Source of the DNA: Symsagittifera roscoffensis
Lineage: Eukaryota; Xenacoelomorpha; Acoela; Convolutidae
Direction of reading: 5' to 3'
NCBI RefSeq assembly: GCF_963678635.1
Contig: NC_087067.1
Span: forward strand, 36,712,686-36,776,685
Length of the DNA: 64,000 bases
Positions 12,601 to 27,600 of the stretch are shown here, in pieces; positions within the stretch are counted from its first letter, which is position 1, and each line of letters starts with the position of its first letter. A program made the position numbers and the translations under genes. The notes below the pieces were generated by a model. That model had not been told where the DNA came from. It did not search any database and worked only from the letters and a program-made list of their open reading frames with translations.

Positions 12601-15600
12601 AGAACGTCGATTTAAACAGAAAACCAAGAAAATATCGAAAACTCAGCTCAACTTAAGCTGTTCGCTAATTTTTTAAAAACTAATTCTTGACAGAGAGAGA
12701 AAGAGAGAGAGAGAGAGGGAGAAAGAGAGAGACAGAGGCTTAGTTACCCCGAAACGGTTTTACACTTTTTACTTGAACTGAAAACGAAGCAAAAATTTCT
12801 AGGATTTAATTTTTTTTTCAAAATTCAAGGCTAGATCCTTAAACAGAATCAATAAATTAGCAAAAAACCTGCTTTGAAAAACAGAAATGGTATGGAGAGA
12901 ACAAATGGTCTCAAGTTTTTCTTTGGCATGTTTAAAGTTTTGGTTTGAATCGTGTTATGAATAAATGCTTTCCGCTAAATAACAACGTTTGGAAGTTGAC
13001 TGGAAGAAAGAGAGAGCTTTTCCACTGATAGACTGAGCAATACTAAGTTTGAAGTGAAAATTTTTCCCATAAATTCATCAAAATAAACTTTAACACAGGC
13101 AAATCTGTGCGTCGCAACACTTGCGAGAACACGGCTAAAAGGTAGCTTCATCAAGTGAACTATCAAAAAGTAGAAATAAGGCTCGAATTGGCAAAAACTC
13201 GGCTACGTGTCGAATTCGAATCTGTATTGCAAATTTGCGTCTCACGCACTAACAACTCAGTCACGGATAGTTAAACTGCCAAAAAACTAGCCACCAATAA
13301 CGCAGCTTTTTATGCTAAAAATTGCAATTCGATGCAGCAAAAGTATCACCAAATAAAAAAGACACAATTTTGCATGAAAGAAATCGGAAAACATAAAGCC
13401 AAATTATGTATAATTTATGCATTTAAAAAAAGCGAGTTACATTGAGTTGAAAAATTTCTAAAATCGAGCTTTTTATCATCGCACTCTTATTTGAAACGAA
13501 GAATTTTTTTGGTTCATTTGATGGTTTAAAAATGCATCAGCTGTGTTTTTTTTCACTAATCAAATGTCAAAGCATTAAGATATTATACTCCCGGGTTGAC
13601 CTCCATAGACCAAAAATGCTAAACATACAGTTCAGCTATGTCTATGAAAAAAAACTAATCACACGAATTTTCGAAGAACTTTTTTTTCTCGTTTGTGCAT
13701 AAAATTTGGTGCATCCTACTAAATAAAAAAGAAAAAAGTTCTGTCAAAAAATGCTACTCATACTATTTCCATACCTGGAAACTGTATGACTAGCATTTTT
13801 TTGATAGAGACAACAAAAAATTTTCTGTATTTTTGAAATTATCCCCAAGACTTTTTTTGTGGTTTTATTTCAACCGCATTTTGAATTTTGTACTCAAATA
13901 AACTTTTTTTGAAAAAAAAAACGTAGAGTAACCAAAAGTTTGACCTTCTCGCATTGGAAACTGCCTGAAATTTCCTAATTCTGTCTCACACAAATGATAT
14001 AACGAAAGTATCAAACTTTTAAATTTTGGCAAAAATTTTCAAAGATGCTTAATTTTAAAATTTGAATTTTTAATTCACTAGATATTAATCAAGGCATACA
14101 TAAACATGACATACAAAAGGAAGATGAGTTTTAAGCATTTTTGAAAAAAGTTATCAAGAGAAAAGGAAAAAAATCCAAGATTAGTGTATCCAGGATTACG
14201 TTTTTGTCAAAAAAAAGCTAATCATACAATTTCCATACATGGAAATAGTATGACTAGCATTTTTTAATGGCGACAACACAAAATTTTCTATATTTTTGAA
14301 ATTATCCGAAGACTTTTTTTGTGGTTTTATTTCAACCGCATTTTGAATTTTGTACTCAAATAAACTTTTTTTGAAAAAAAAATTTTGCATGCAAAATTTA
14401 ATTTTTTGTGCATACACACAAAAAAAAATTAAATTTTGCAAGCAAAACTTTTTTTTCCAAAAATGTTTGTTTGAGTACAAAATTCAGTATTCGGTTGAAA
14501 AAAAAACACAAAAAAAGTTTTGGGGATTATTTCAAAAATATAGAAAATTTTGTGTTGTCGCCATTAAAAAATGCTAGTCATACTATTTCCATGTATGGAA
14601 ATTGTATGATTAGCTTTTTTTTCTTGACAAAAACGTAATCCTGGATACACTAATCATGGATTTTTTTTCCTTTTCTCTTGATAACTTTTTTCAAAAATGC
14701 TTAAAACTCATCTTCCTTTTGTATGTCATGTTTATGTATGCCTTGATTAATATCTAGTGAATTAAAAATTCAAATTTTAAAATCGTTTGATTAACCAAAG
14801 TATTTGTTAGTTGTGTCCGGTTAAAATTAAAATGTAAAAATCAATATTTTCGGTGTAAGGAAAAATGCTAGTCATAGAATTTCCCTATATGAAAATTGTA
14901 TATGCTTATATGCTAGGGTGAATAGCTTTTTTTCTAATAATTGAAAAAGTTATAGAATAAAACAATTGTATGCGCAATAGTTTTTAAATTTTTCTCAGTA
15001 TGTTTTTTTTACTGAAAAGTTGCTGGTTGTATGATAAACATAAAATTTATTGGACGGGAAGTTTTTTGTATTCAGCTTCCAGCGTTCAGATAATCGTATT
15101 CAAATTTTTTTAACTGAAAAAACTCCAAAACTAACCAATCAGCATCATGCAACCATTCATGAGCTAACCATTCCAAACATTTTCTCGAAAAACAATACTA
15201 AAAGTCCCAACGACAGACTTTTGGGGTATGGGTTCAAGGCCGAAAGCAAAATTCCTTGAAAAACTCTTTAGAAAAAATCTTTACAAAAAAAACAGATCCA
15301 GAGAATTATGCGTCAACTATTTCACTACGTATAACCAGTTCGTGTAAAATAGCTCTCAAAACTAAAAATAAACAAGACTGCTCGTATCAGGGCGAAGCCC
15401 TGAATGTTCCGACTACCTATTAAGGCTTATGGGGCAGTAATAAAATTTAAAAATTAAAAGTAATAAAACAAAATGAATTTTTTTTTAATTTAAAATTTTT
15501 TAAAATAAAAATCATCACCCCACACGCCATATTAAGTACAAAAGGATAGATTTCGCTACTTGTAACAAATCAATTATGGCAAATAAGCTTCGTTAAACCA

Positions 15601-18600
15601 ATTTGGAACGATTTCTAAGACGAATTAACTCTCCGCTTCCGCGCTAATAGCGCGAAATAAAAAAAAACCCACTCCGAGCACAAATATTCCGTTACTTTCC
15701 TATCGAAAGTCGGAACAAAAAATGATCAATTCGGCTCACAGGGATCCAAGAAAAATTTCCTAGCGTTTTAAAACTCTGCTGCTAATTGCTATCAATCAAC
15801 CAAATCAATAGCTATGCAGTTTCAAAAAACAAAACTTGAATACATCTCATTCAACGTCAATCAAAAAGAATTAACAGAATAATTCACAAATAATTCAAAA
15901 AATCAGGAACCCGTCCTTGTGTAATAAATGGTAGCGCAAAATTTTTGATTTCACTGACAAGACATTCCGACTAATTAATAATGTGAAAAAAAATCTAAGT
16001 TAATGTTTTTTTACAATTACTAAAACCTGAGATAGCTATGCTTCTATTGTTCAAATTGGACACCTCAATAAAATCTCCAAAACCATTTGATCGTGGAATC
16101 AGTCTGAACTTCATTTAACTCAGTTCGGACAAAAACAAGTCGTCAAAAAGTTTTTTTCGTCAAAATTCGCCGATATCGAATACAATTAAGAAAGACTAAA
16201 TCATGTCTTGGCTTTTTACAGAGAATCAAATTAAATCTCAATTCTTATCTCTGAAAGCTACGTCTAATGAAAACGACGTTCAACTCCTAACTTACATTAG
16301 ACTACATGCATTGTTTTCATTGTTTTATAATTAAGGAAGATAAATTAGGTTACCAAGAAAAAAAAGTAAAGGATTGCAAAAGATTATAAAAACGTTGTCT
16401 ACTTCTGTCAGCGGGTAAAATTAGCTAAACTCGAAGGCACAGTTTTGCACTAAATTGACAGTGGATACACGATACAAGCTTTAAATCTTCTCCAACCTTG
16501 AATATACTCTAGCAGTGATTTTGCATTTGTGATGGTTGCGGACTCCAAAACTAAATAACACTGCTCTGAGTTAAAAACTGCCATGAAAACTTTGCCGCAG
16601 AATCATTTTCAAGTGTTTCTTAAAATCACCAACCAGGTAGAACAAAACAGTATTAAAATCAATACTGTAATATGCAACAGAATTGTTTAAAATAGATGCA
16701 ATTTGTTCAAATTTTAATACTGAGAGATTACGGTTGTTCCGCATGAGCAAAATCAAAAACTATTTTTCGGATTTTTTTTTCATCGGATTCAAACTTAACA
16801 AACATTTGCCAGATTCCAATATTCATTGGAATCAAAAACCTTTACTTGAGCCAAAAAGGGCTCAGATCTCATTTACTTGAGCCAATAAGTGCTCAGAATT
16901 CATCAGTTTGGATTTCATTGATAGCATGCTCTATTCACGGTGCTTGTATTTGGACGCATTAGGTTGCATTCGCGTATTAAATTTGCTAAAAAATGACGGC
17001 TGCGGCAGTTTTGAGCTGTAGAATGTTATTGTTTCGACTTTCGAAGAAAGTGACGGAATATTTGTGCGGGGTGTTTCTTTCTGCAAATAAATTTCGATTT
17101 TTCAACTAGCCATTTTTGACGGAGTTTTTTATCATTCGAAAAAAAATGTTATAGTTTTCAGCTTACATTTTAAAGAGACTTCGCCTGTAATCTTTTTTCT
17201 GAAACGTGTGAGGGTTTCAACATTGCCAATTTGGCCATTTTGGAACAAATAACCTGTGCTATATTTCGCAATATTAAGCTGAGATTTAATCAGCCGTAGC
17301 AATTGTTCCAAAGTAGTTGAAACAAGCACTGCAGAAATGATACGTCACTAGGAGCGAAATATATCACTGGAATTTTAAATGGCATGTGGGGGATGATAAA
17401 ACTCAAAAAAATTTATATAAAAATTTATTATTTATTTTGAAAATTATGTAATCTTTTTTTTTTAGGCAAACACTGCTCCATAGGTCTAAAAATGCAGTTG
17501 AAACATTCAGGGATCATACGATCAATTGATACGATCAATTGTACTAGGTTTTTGCTAGTGAGTATTCTAAAAAGTGACACGTTTGTGCGTGAAAGGTCGC
17601 GACGCTGCGGAGTCAATTTGAAACTTATCTACCGGCAGTTTCATGAAAGGAAATAGATGAGAGAACTTCTAGATGCTATAACTCACAAGAAATCTCACGG
17701 AAAAATTTTGTTGACCCAAAAATCAAAGCTAAAACAATATTTTACCTGTGATCATTTTTTGTAAAACTACGGGGTTTGAAAGATGCTAATTTGGCCGATT
17801 TGGGACAAATAACGCGCGATATATTGCGTTCTTATAACAAGCGTACGCGGCGGATTAATGCGCTCCAAAAAGAATCCTATTAATACAATACGAGACGCCA
17901 AACACACCATCACTGCTTTACCTAGCATATGGAGGGATGAAATGAAGAAATGTTGAAATAATTTTTTTTCTTAATTATTTTGTCAATTAGTGAACCAAAA
18001 AAAAAAACTTTTTAATTGGTCTTAAGTGCAGTCAGAACATTCAGGGCTTCGCGCTGATATCGGAGCAGTCTTGTTACTACTAAATGACTCCCCTTCTTGT
18101 AATATGAGAAGATACAAAACATCCTTTGTTGTTAATTTCGATAAATGTATCCTTCAATAAACAGTAAAACTTGGACTGAAGAGTTGTTTGCTCTCTAGAT
18201 TGGCCGTCGCGCTCACTCCGTTTTCAATCTTCCATTCGTCTTGCTTAGGGGGAAATTGCTCCACAGCAGATCAAAGTCTTACTGGGTTCAAATAAGTTGA
18301 AGACTCATGATTCGTAACGAAACTATTAACTATGTCAGTTTCGTTTAAAAGAGGGAATCCTTTAGATTGAAAAATGAATTCGCTATTGTCCGACAATATA
18401 TCCATGAAAAGAGCACACAGCAGATAAATATCGAAAGTCGTATTTCCGAGGCGAACGAATGGCCAACAATTGAAAAGCAGAGTAATATCAACCGAGGGAA
18501 ATATCAGAAACAGAACACAACATAACGATATGGCCGTGTATCTCTTTTAACTACCCTCCTTTTGCAACAAGGAAGGTTCTCAACGAGGATCAAAGTTTGC

Positions 18601-21600
18601 ATATGCTCAACCGCTGAATTACTTTATTATAGGAAATAGTTAAAGAGATCCCAAAAAGCCGGGAAAACCACGAAACGTTATTTTGTTACCTTTTTAAAAC
18701 GTTTGAACTTTTTTGAAACTTTTCCGTTTATGTTATATGTGCAAGAAATATCTTACACCGTATTAAATTATTTCTGTGAAAGTTCACAATAGTTCATAAC
18801 ATTACGAAGTAGCAAGTAAGCACAGAGTGTTCCGACCATAATCTTTAAAAACCTACAAAATATTTTTTTCTTCAAATTAGTGTAGTTATTTTTCTGCGTG
18901 GTGTGATAGAAGGATCTGATCTAAAGCTAAAAATTAAGCATATTCGACAGTCATAGTATTATAGGCAAAATGGACATGGTAATATAGGTAAAATTTGTGT
19001 CGAAAAATGACTAGAAAAACAAAACAAAAAAAATAAAATTTCAAAATTTCAATTGTTTTTTTTTCAAGATTTTTTGCAGAAATTTTTTGAATTTTTTTGA
19101 AGCTTTTGCTTCATAAAATGGGGATAAAAAACTAATTTTTTTGCTTATTATTATGTTTTCGGTGCTTAAACTAAGCAGAAACAAGCTGTTGCAAGCCTGC
19201 TTGCTCGCTTTATTGGCTCAAAATTGAAAAAAAGCCAAAACTTTCGAACCGGGTTTTCTCGATACTGCTAAATTTTTTTGACCCATTGCGATAAATATTT
19301 GTGGTACCTGATTTTGCGTGGAAAACTAGGGGCCCAACTGAAAGCTGGAGAGACCTGTTTGATTATTTTAATATTGATTATTTTAAAATTGTTTTAAAAT
19401 TTCAGGTTTCTCAAGTCGATAGCGCCCTTCCTACGCAAAAAAAAGTGAAAGAGAAGCTTATGCATTCATTGGTAACGCTTTGGTAAAAAGTTTTCATGAG
19501 GGAACTTTTCAAGTCCATAGGTGTTTCCCTAGACAATAGGGGCCCAGCTGGAAGCTGGAGAGACCTGTTTGGTTATTTCAGAAAAAACGTTATACAAATT
19601 TTTGATGAAATCGAATTAGCTAGCGCTTTTTGTTTTATTGAAGATTTGCTGTAAACCCACAATGTAATGCAAATAAACCGAGCCTTTCACAGTGCGACAA
19701 GACAACCGTAATATGAATTAAACGGGCCTTTCACAGAGCGACAAGGCAAACCGTACTAAAATTAAACGAGCCTTTCACAGTGCGACAAGGCAACCGTAAT
19801 GTGAATTAAACGGGCCTTTCACAGTGCGACAAGACAAACCGTATCAATCATGGTTACATGCTAAATATATTTAAAATAAAATCATATGAACAATGCTTCA
19901 ACAATGTGAATAATTATTCACTAGAATTAAGTGAAATGTGTGTTTCACAAACCAGCTAACATTAATGAAATAAAGTATTTTTCTTTTTTCTAACGACTCT
20001 TTAATTTTCGAATTAATTAAATTTTGTCCAAGCATTGCAAATATGACTATAATATGTTGACTATAACTGACATCACAAAAACGTTCTGGAACAAACCGAC
20101 CTGATTAAAGAGGACTAGCGTAACTCGTGCAACTTCTCGTTGGACTTCTTCGAACCATACAAAAAAACTCAACACAAAGCCAATAGCACCAAGCAAAAGC
20201 GAGAAAACGTAAGCATAGCGGATTCCATTGTCTAAAAAAAAACACACAATAAGTATATTGAATCTTTGTTCCAATGCCAAAAAACTTTTAAAAAAACTTT
20301 TCCTAAGTGTACAGTTCTTCCCCGAGACAAATTAAGGACCAGCCGCTTGGGCAGGGGAGTTTCCTACAACCTGGTCTATCGATTAAACCCTTAATCCCAA
20401 ATCTGGATGGGTATTTTTTGAAGAAATCAAAAAAGTTTGAAAAAATGGCCTAAAAACCGAAAAATTGACTATTCCTAAGTGTATAGCTCTTCCCCTAGAC
20501 AAATTAGGGACGAGCCGTTTGTGTAGGGGGGGTTCCTACAACCTGGTCTATTGATTAAACCCTTAATCCCAAATCTGGACGGGTAGTTTTTGAGGAAATC
20601 GATAATTTCCGAAAAAATAGGCAAAAAAATCAAAAAAGTGACTTTTCCTAAGTCTATAGCTTTTCCCATAAGCAAATTAGGGACCAGCCGCTTGTGCATG
20701 GGAGTTTCCTACAACCTGGTCTATCGATTAAACCCTTAATCCCAAATCTGGATGGGTATTTTTTGAAGAAATCAAAAAAGTTTGAAAAAATGGCCTAAAA
20801 ACCAAAAAATTGACTATTCCTAAGTGTATAGCTCTTCCCCTAGACAAATTAGGGACGAGCCGTTTGTGTAGGGGGGGTTCCTACAACCTGGTCTATTGAT
20901 TAAACCCTTAATCCCAAATCTGGACGGGTAGTTTTTGAGGAAATCGATAATTTCCGAAAAAATAGGCAAAAAAATCAAAAAAGTGACTTTTCCTAAGTCT
21001 ATAGCTTTTCCCATAAGCAAATTAGGGACCAGCCGCTTGTGCATGGGAGTTTCCTACAACCTGGTCTATCGATTAAACCCTTAATCCCAAATCTGGACGG
21101 GTAGTTTTTGAGGAAATCGGAAAGATTTGAAAAAAGGCCAAAAAAGTCAAAAAAGTGACTTTTCCTAAGTCTATAGCTCTTCCCCTAGGCAAGTTAAGGA
21201 CCAGCCGCTTGTGCGGGGGAGTTTCCTACAACTTGGTCTATCGATTAAACCCTTAATTCCAAATCTGGATGGGTAGTTTTTGAGGAAATCGATAATTTCC
21301 GAAAAAATAGGCAAAAAAATCAAAAAAGTGACTTTTCCTAAGTCTATAGCTTTTCCCATAAGCAAATTAGGGACCAGCCGCTTGTGCATGGGAGTTTCCT
21401 ACAACCTGGTCTATCGATTAAACCCTTAATCCCAAATCTGGACGGGTAGTTTTTGAGGAAATCGAAAATTTCCGAAAAAATGGGCAAAAAGTGAAAAAAG
21501 TACCGAGTTTTGAAGCTTTTCTAAGACCGTAGGGGGTGGGGTAGGGTAAAAATTGCCCGAAATTTAATGCAGGCAGGTAGCTGAAACGCTACTGAATCCA

Positions 21601-24600
21601 TTGGTTTCACTTTTATGAGAATCTGACGGGTAGTTTTTTGGGAAAGCGAATTTTTCGAAAAAGCGTCTCAAAAAAAAAAAAAAAAAAAACCAGATCTCAT
21701 CTGGAAAAAAAAACATTTTCATAATACCTGTTTAATAAATCAAACAGGAACAAACAAAAAGCCACAAACACACCCAAATACAAAGTTGTTCCACAATTTT
21801 TAAGTAATGGACTTGAATCCCATGGATGTATTGCCCAAGGGCAAAAAGAGATATCCAATGTTTTGACGCTGCTGAGAGGTAGATGGCGGAGGTTGCGTAA
21901 CTTAAGATTTAAGCTGGCTTAAATCTCTTTAGCTAAACCCCCTTTTTGCAAAATGGGGTGTGAGGTTCGTTACTACGTACAAAAATTCTCATATGCTTGT
22001 CCGTTGATTTTATCTTTTAGGGGATATTCGTTGTTAGGTAGCCAAGGAGGGGATGTAAAAAAAGTTATCCTCTTTTTTTTCAAAAAACAATTTTTCCTAA
22101 AGTTTTTAAAATTTGTATTAATTTGAAACAATCAAATGGCTCAATGAAGAGCAATTAAGTGTCACGAATCGTCCAATTGCCAACCATTGATATGAAAAAA
22201 TTGAGAAAGCGACCACATGAGATTTTGATCGGCGTACCTAAACTTTGCTAGCTATGAACCACACCAATAGAAGACAGTACATCCAAAAAAAATGGGTGCA
22301 CCAATTTAGCACAAACTAGCAAGCTCGCCTCCAATAATCCATTGGCTCCCAAAAAATTAATTGTCGTTTTGATCAAGCTATCCAAGCAATGAAACTTTGA
22401 ACCATTGCAAATTGAGCCATATCGTAAATCGGTTCGGTAACCTTTAGAAAAATCGGATCGCGAAACTTAAGGTTTTTTCTATGGAAGCTATTCAATCTAT
22501 GAAACATTGAATTATTTCAAATTGTTTTATAGGAACAAATCATTTCGCAAAAAAAAGTTTTTCTAGGTAAGCTATCAAAGCAAAAAAAATTTCAACAATT
22601 AGTTCGTGAACTGAAACGGATTTCACATTGCTTTATTGGAGCAAATCATGCAATAGAATTTGTAAATACTTCAAAACATTTGATAGATCAAAGTGATTAG
22701 CAAGAAAACAAGTTTTGGCGTGCTAGCTATTTGGCTTAAGCTTTGAAACACTTCAAATTATTTCTGCGACCGAATCGGTTCACAAGAAGCTCATGTTCTT
22801 CTCAAGCAAGCTATTCAAACCATGAAATATTTAAAACTATTTCATCGACCGAATCACATTTCAACAAATTTAAGTTTTTCTAAGCAAGCTATGCAAGATT
22901 TCAAGTAAACTCATAGATTGAATCGAATCACGAAAAAATTGAAATTTTTCTAGGCAAGCTATTCAAGTTATGAAAACTTCAATGATTTCAAGTTTTCTTA
23001 TGGACAAAACAGTTCGCAAAAAGTTCAAGTTTTTCTAAGTTTTGATGCATGCACAGAATTGGATAGCGAAAAATTGAAATTTTTTCCTCTGGAGTCACTC
23101 AACCGCTGAAACTTTGAAAATTTTCTAGTTATTTGAAAGAACAAATCAGTTTTTGAAAATTATTGTTTTCCTAAGCAAGCTATTCAAGCTATGACTTTGA
23201 AAAGTTTCAAACTATTTTATCGACCGAAACAGTTCGCGAAATGCTCAATTTTTTGTAAGCCGGTATTTCAAGCCATGAATCTTTGAAACGTTTCATATCG
23301 TTTATTGGATCAAATTATTTCGCAAAAAGTTAGTTTTCTATGCTCTTTCTATGCAAAGAAACTTTTAAAAGTTTTCAGATCGTTGCATAAAGCCAATCAT
23401 TAGGCAACAAAATTGAGTTTTTCTAAGCAAGCTAGTTAAGTTACAAAACTTCAAATTATTTCATGAAGTTAATCAGATGGCAGAAACATCACGTTTTAGT
23501 TAATCAAGCTTTTGTAGCTATAAAAAATTGAAAATTTTCCAAGTTTGTTCTTAGAAGGAAACTTTTTGCGAAAAATTAGTTTTTCTGCGCGAACTAATCG
23601 AGCAATGAACTTCAAAAAATCCAAGTTGTTGCTTAAACCGAATCGTTCGGCCAAAATTTAAAGTTTTCTAAAATTGTCTAATCATAGACGAACGGATCAT
23701 CATCCCGCAGCAGTTGCGCCAAACCATTTTGAACAGCTTACACATGACTCACTCGGGAGCGGCGGCAATGCCTGACTTGAGCGAAAACATCTGGTTCCCT
23801 CACATCCACCGCACAGATGTTCGAATGGCCCAAAGCTGCCGACAAAGTACAGAGCAAGATCGAAAAAACCTGATGTGTCCCCAACTCCAATCAGAAATCA
23901 TGCAGGCAGGTAGGTGAATTGCTACTGAATCCATTGGTTTCACTTTTATGAGAATCTGACGGGTAGTGTTTTGGGAAAGCGAATTTTTCGAAAAAGCGTC
24001 TCAAAAAAAAAAAAAAAACCAGATCTGGAAAAAAAAACATTTTCATAATACCTGTTTAATAAATCAAACAGGAACAAACAAAAAGCCACAAACACACCCA
24101 AATACAAAGTTGCTCCACAATTTTTAAGTAATCAGAACAAAAAGTTATCATCGTGGGATCCAAACTTGAATCCCATGGATGTATTGCCCAAGGGCAAAAA
24201 GAGATATCCAATGTTTTGACGCTGCTGAGAGGTAGATGGCGGAGGTTGCGTAACTTAAGATTTAAGCTGGCTTAAATCTCTTTAGCTAAACCCCCTTTTT
24301 GCAAAATGGGGTGTGAGGTTCGTTACTACGTACAAAAATTCTCATATGCTTGTCCGTTGATTTTATCTTTTAGGGGATATTCGTTGTTAGGTAGCCAAGG
24401 AGGGGATGTAATAAAAGTTATCCTCTTTTTTTTTCAAAAAAAAATTTTTCCTAAAGTTTTTAAAATAAGTATTAATTTGAAACAATCAAATGGCTCAATG
24501 AAGAGCAATTAAGTGTCACGAATCGTCCAATTGCCAACCATTGATATGAAAAAATTGAGAAAGCGACCACATGAGATTTTGATCGGCGTACCTAAACTTT

Positions 24601-27600
24601 GCTAGCTATGAACCACACCAATAGAAGACAGTACATCCGAAAAAAATGGGTGCACCAATTTAGCACAAACTAGCAAGCTCGCCTCCAATAATCAATTGGC
24701 TCCCAAAAAATTAATTGTCATTTTGATCAAACTATCCAAGCAATGAAACTTTGAACCATTGCAAATTGAGCCATATCGTAAATCGGTTCGGTAACCTTTA
24801 GAAAAATCGGATCGCGAAACTTAAGGTTTTTTCTATGGAAGCTATTCAAGCTATGAAACATTGAATTATTTCAAATTGTTTTATAGGAACAAATCATTTC
24901 GCAAAAAAAAGTTTTTCTAGGTAAGCTATCAAAGCAAAAAAAACTTCAACAATTAGTTCGTGAACTGAAACGGATTTCACATTGCTTTATTGGAGCAAAT
25001 CATGCAATAGAATTTGTAAATATTTCAAAACATTTGATAGATCAAAGTGATTAGCAAGAAAACAAGTTTTCGCGTGCTAGCTATTTGGCTTAAGATTTGA
25101 AACACTTCAAATTATTTCTGCGACCGAATCGGTTCACGAAAAGCTCATGTTCTTCTCAAGCAAGCTATTCAAACCATGAAATATTTAAAACTATTTCATC
25201 GACCGAATCACATTTCAACAAATTTAAACTTTTCTAAGCAAGCTATGCAAGATTTCAAGTAAACTCATAGATTGAATCGAATCACGAAAAAATTGAAATT
25301 TTTCTAAGCAAGCTATTCAAGTTATGAAAACTTCAATGATTTCAAGTTTTCTTATGGACAAATCAGTTCGCAAAAAGTTCAAGTTTTTCTAAGTTTTGAT
25401 GCATGCACAGAATTGGATAGCGAAAAATTGAAATTTTTTCCTCTGGAGTCACTCAACCGCTGAAACTTTGAAAATTTTCTAGTTATTTGAAAGAACAAAT
25501 CAGTTTTTAAAAAAATTATTGTTTTCCTAAGCAAGCTATTCAAGCTATGACTTTGAAAAGTTTCAAACTATTTTATCGACCGAAACAGTTCGCGAAATGC
25601 TCAATTTTTTGTAAGCCGGTATTTCAAGCCATGAATCTTTGAAACGTTTCATATCGTTTATTGGATCAAATTATTTCGCAAAAAGTTAGTTTTCTATGCT
25701 CTTTCTATGCAAAGAAACTTTTAAAAGTTTTCAGATCGTTGCATAAAGCCAATCATTAGGCAACAAAATTGAGTTTTTCTAAGCAAGCTAGTTAAGTTAC
25801 AAAACTTCAAATTATTTCATGAAGTTAATCAGATGGCAGAAACATCACGTTTTAGTTAATCAAGCTTTTGTAGCTATAAAAAATTGAAAATTTTCCAAGT
25901 TTGTTCTTAGAAGGAAACTTTTTGCGAAAAATTAGTTTTTCTGCGCGAACTAATCGAGCAATGAACTTCAAAAAATCCAAGTTGTTGCTTAAACCGAATC
26001 GTTCGGCCAAAATTTAAAGTTTTCTAAAATTGTCTACTCATAGACGAACGGATCATCATCCCGCAGCAGTTGCGCCAAGACATTTTGAACAGCTTACACA
26101 TGACTCACTCGGGAGCGGCGGCAATGCCTGACTTGAGCGAAAACATCTGGTTCCCTCACATCCACCGCACAGTTGTTCGAATGGCCCAAAGCTGCCGACA
26201 AAGTACAGAACAAGATCAAAAAAAACCTGATGTGTCCCTCACTCCAATCAGAAATCATGCAAAACCTTAAATGTTGTTCAGAAAGCGAGGTCAAGATCGC
26301 ACGCAGACCAATGAAAAATCTGTCGAAACCCTCGAACTTGTCCCTAAAAGCAGGGGAAGCGTCTACGAAGAAAAACACAGGTGTGAAAACAAGATATTCA
26401 CTAAATAAAGAAACGCTATGAAACTTTGAAATATTTCAAGTTATTTCATAGACTCAATATTTCAAGTTATTTCATAGACTGCAAGTTTTTTTAGCTAGAA
26501 ATTTTGAGATGTCTCAATTTATTTCATGAACCGATTCAGCTTGCGAAAAGCTTTAATTTTCCTAACCAAGCTATTCAAAATATGAAACTTACAGTTTTGC
26601 TAGTTATTTGGTAGATCGAATCAGTTCGCGAAAAACTTAAGCTTATCTAAGCAAGCTTTTTCAGCTAGAAATTTGGAAATAGGTCAAGTTAAATCATAAA
26701 CCAAATCAGTTTGCGAAAAGCTTTAAATTTTCTTAAGCAAGCTTCAGAAGCTATGAATCTTCGAAATATTTTATAGACTGAATCAGTTCGCGAAACGCTT
26801 AAGTTTATCTAGGGAAGCTATTGGAGCTATGAAATTTTGAAATAATTCAAGTTATTTCACAGACCGAATCAGCTTGCGAAAAAGCTTTAAGTTTTCTAAG
26901 CAAGCTTTTTCAGCTAGAAGCTTTGAAATAATTCAAGTTTTTTCACAGACCGAATCAGCTTGCGAAAAGCTTTAAGTTTTCTAAGCTATGAAACTTAGCT
27001 ATGAAACTTAGAAACTTCCAAGTTATTTCGTGGACCAAATCGGTTTACGAAAGTTTTAAGTTTTTATAAGCAAGTTTTTAAAGCTATGAAACTTCGATTC
27101 TTTTTCAAGTTATTTCATAGATTGAATCGGTTCGCGAAAAGTTTAAGTTTATATTGGGAAGCTATTAGAATTATGCAACCTTGAAATATTTCAAATTATT
27201 TCATAAAACGAACCGGTTCGCAAAAAGCTTTTAGTTTTTTTCGTAGCAACCTATTCAAGCTATGAAACGTTGAAATGTTTCAAGTTGTTTCGTGGACACA
27301 TCGTTTCACGAAAAATTTTAAGTTTTTCTCAGCAAGTTTTTAAAGCTATGAAACTTAACCGAATAGTTATGCAAAAAGCTTAATTTATCTAAGCGAGCTA
27401 TCCTATCAAAGCTCTGAAACTGTTGAAACTTTCAAGTTATTTCAAAAACCATATCGGTTTGTGAAACACTTGCTTACAAAGTGTTTGCGAAAGTTTTGCT
27501 TAGAAAACTCACGCTTTTTGCAAAACTTTTCGGTCTATGAGATATATTGAAATAGTTCAACGTTTTTCCGATGAAATTTTGAAAAATGACCAGTTGTTTC

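Noticed and set aside
14196-14638. Overlapping frames on both strands giving similar peptides (MYSNK...)
   Set aside because: A direct consequence of the 730-bp palindrome. The peptides are Lys/Phe-rich translations of A/T runs.
13600-14900. CRISPR-like spacing of short repeats
   Set aside because: Repeats are long inverted arms, not short regularly spaced direct repeats, and the DNA is animal.
20475-21389. Three nearly identical 72-74 codon frames on the minus strand, spaced 345 bp
   Set aside because: They coincide with the period of the 172-bp satellite and have no splice, start or family evidence.
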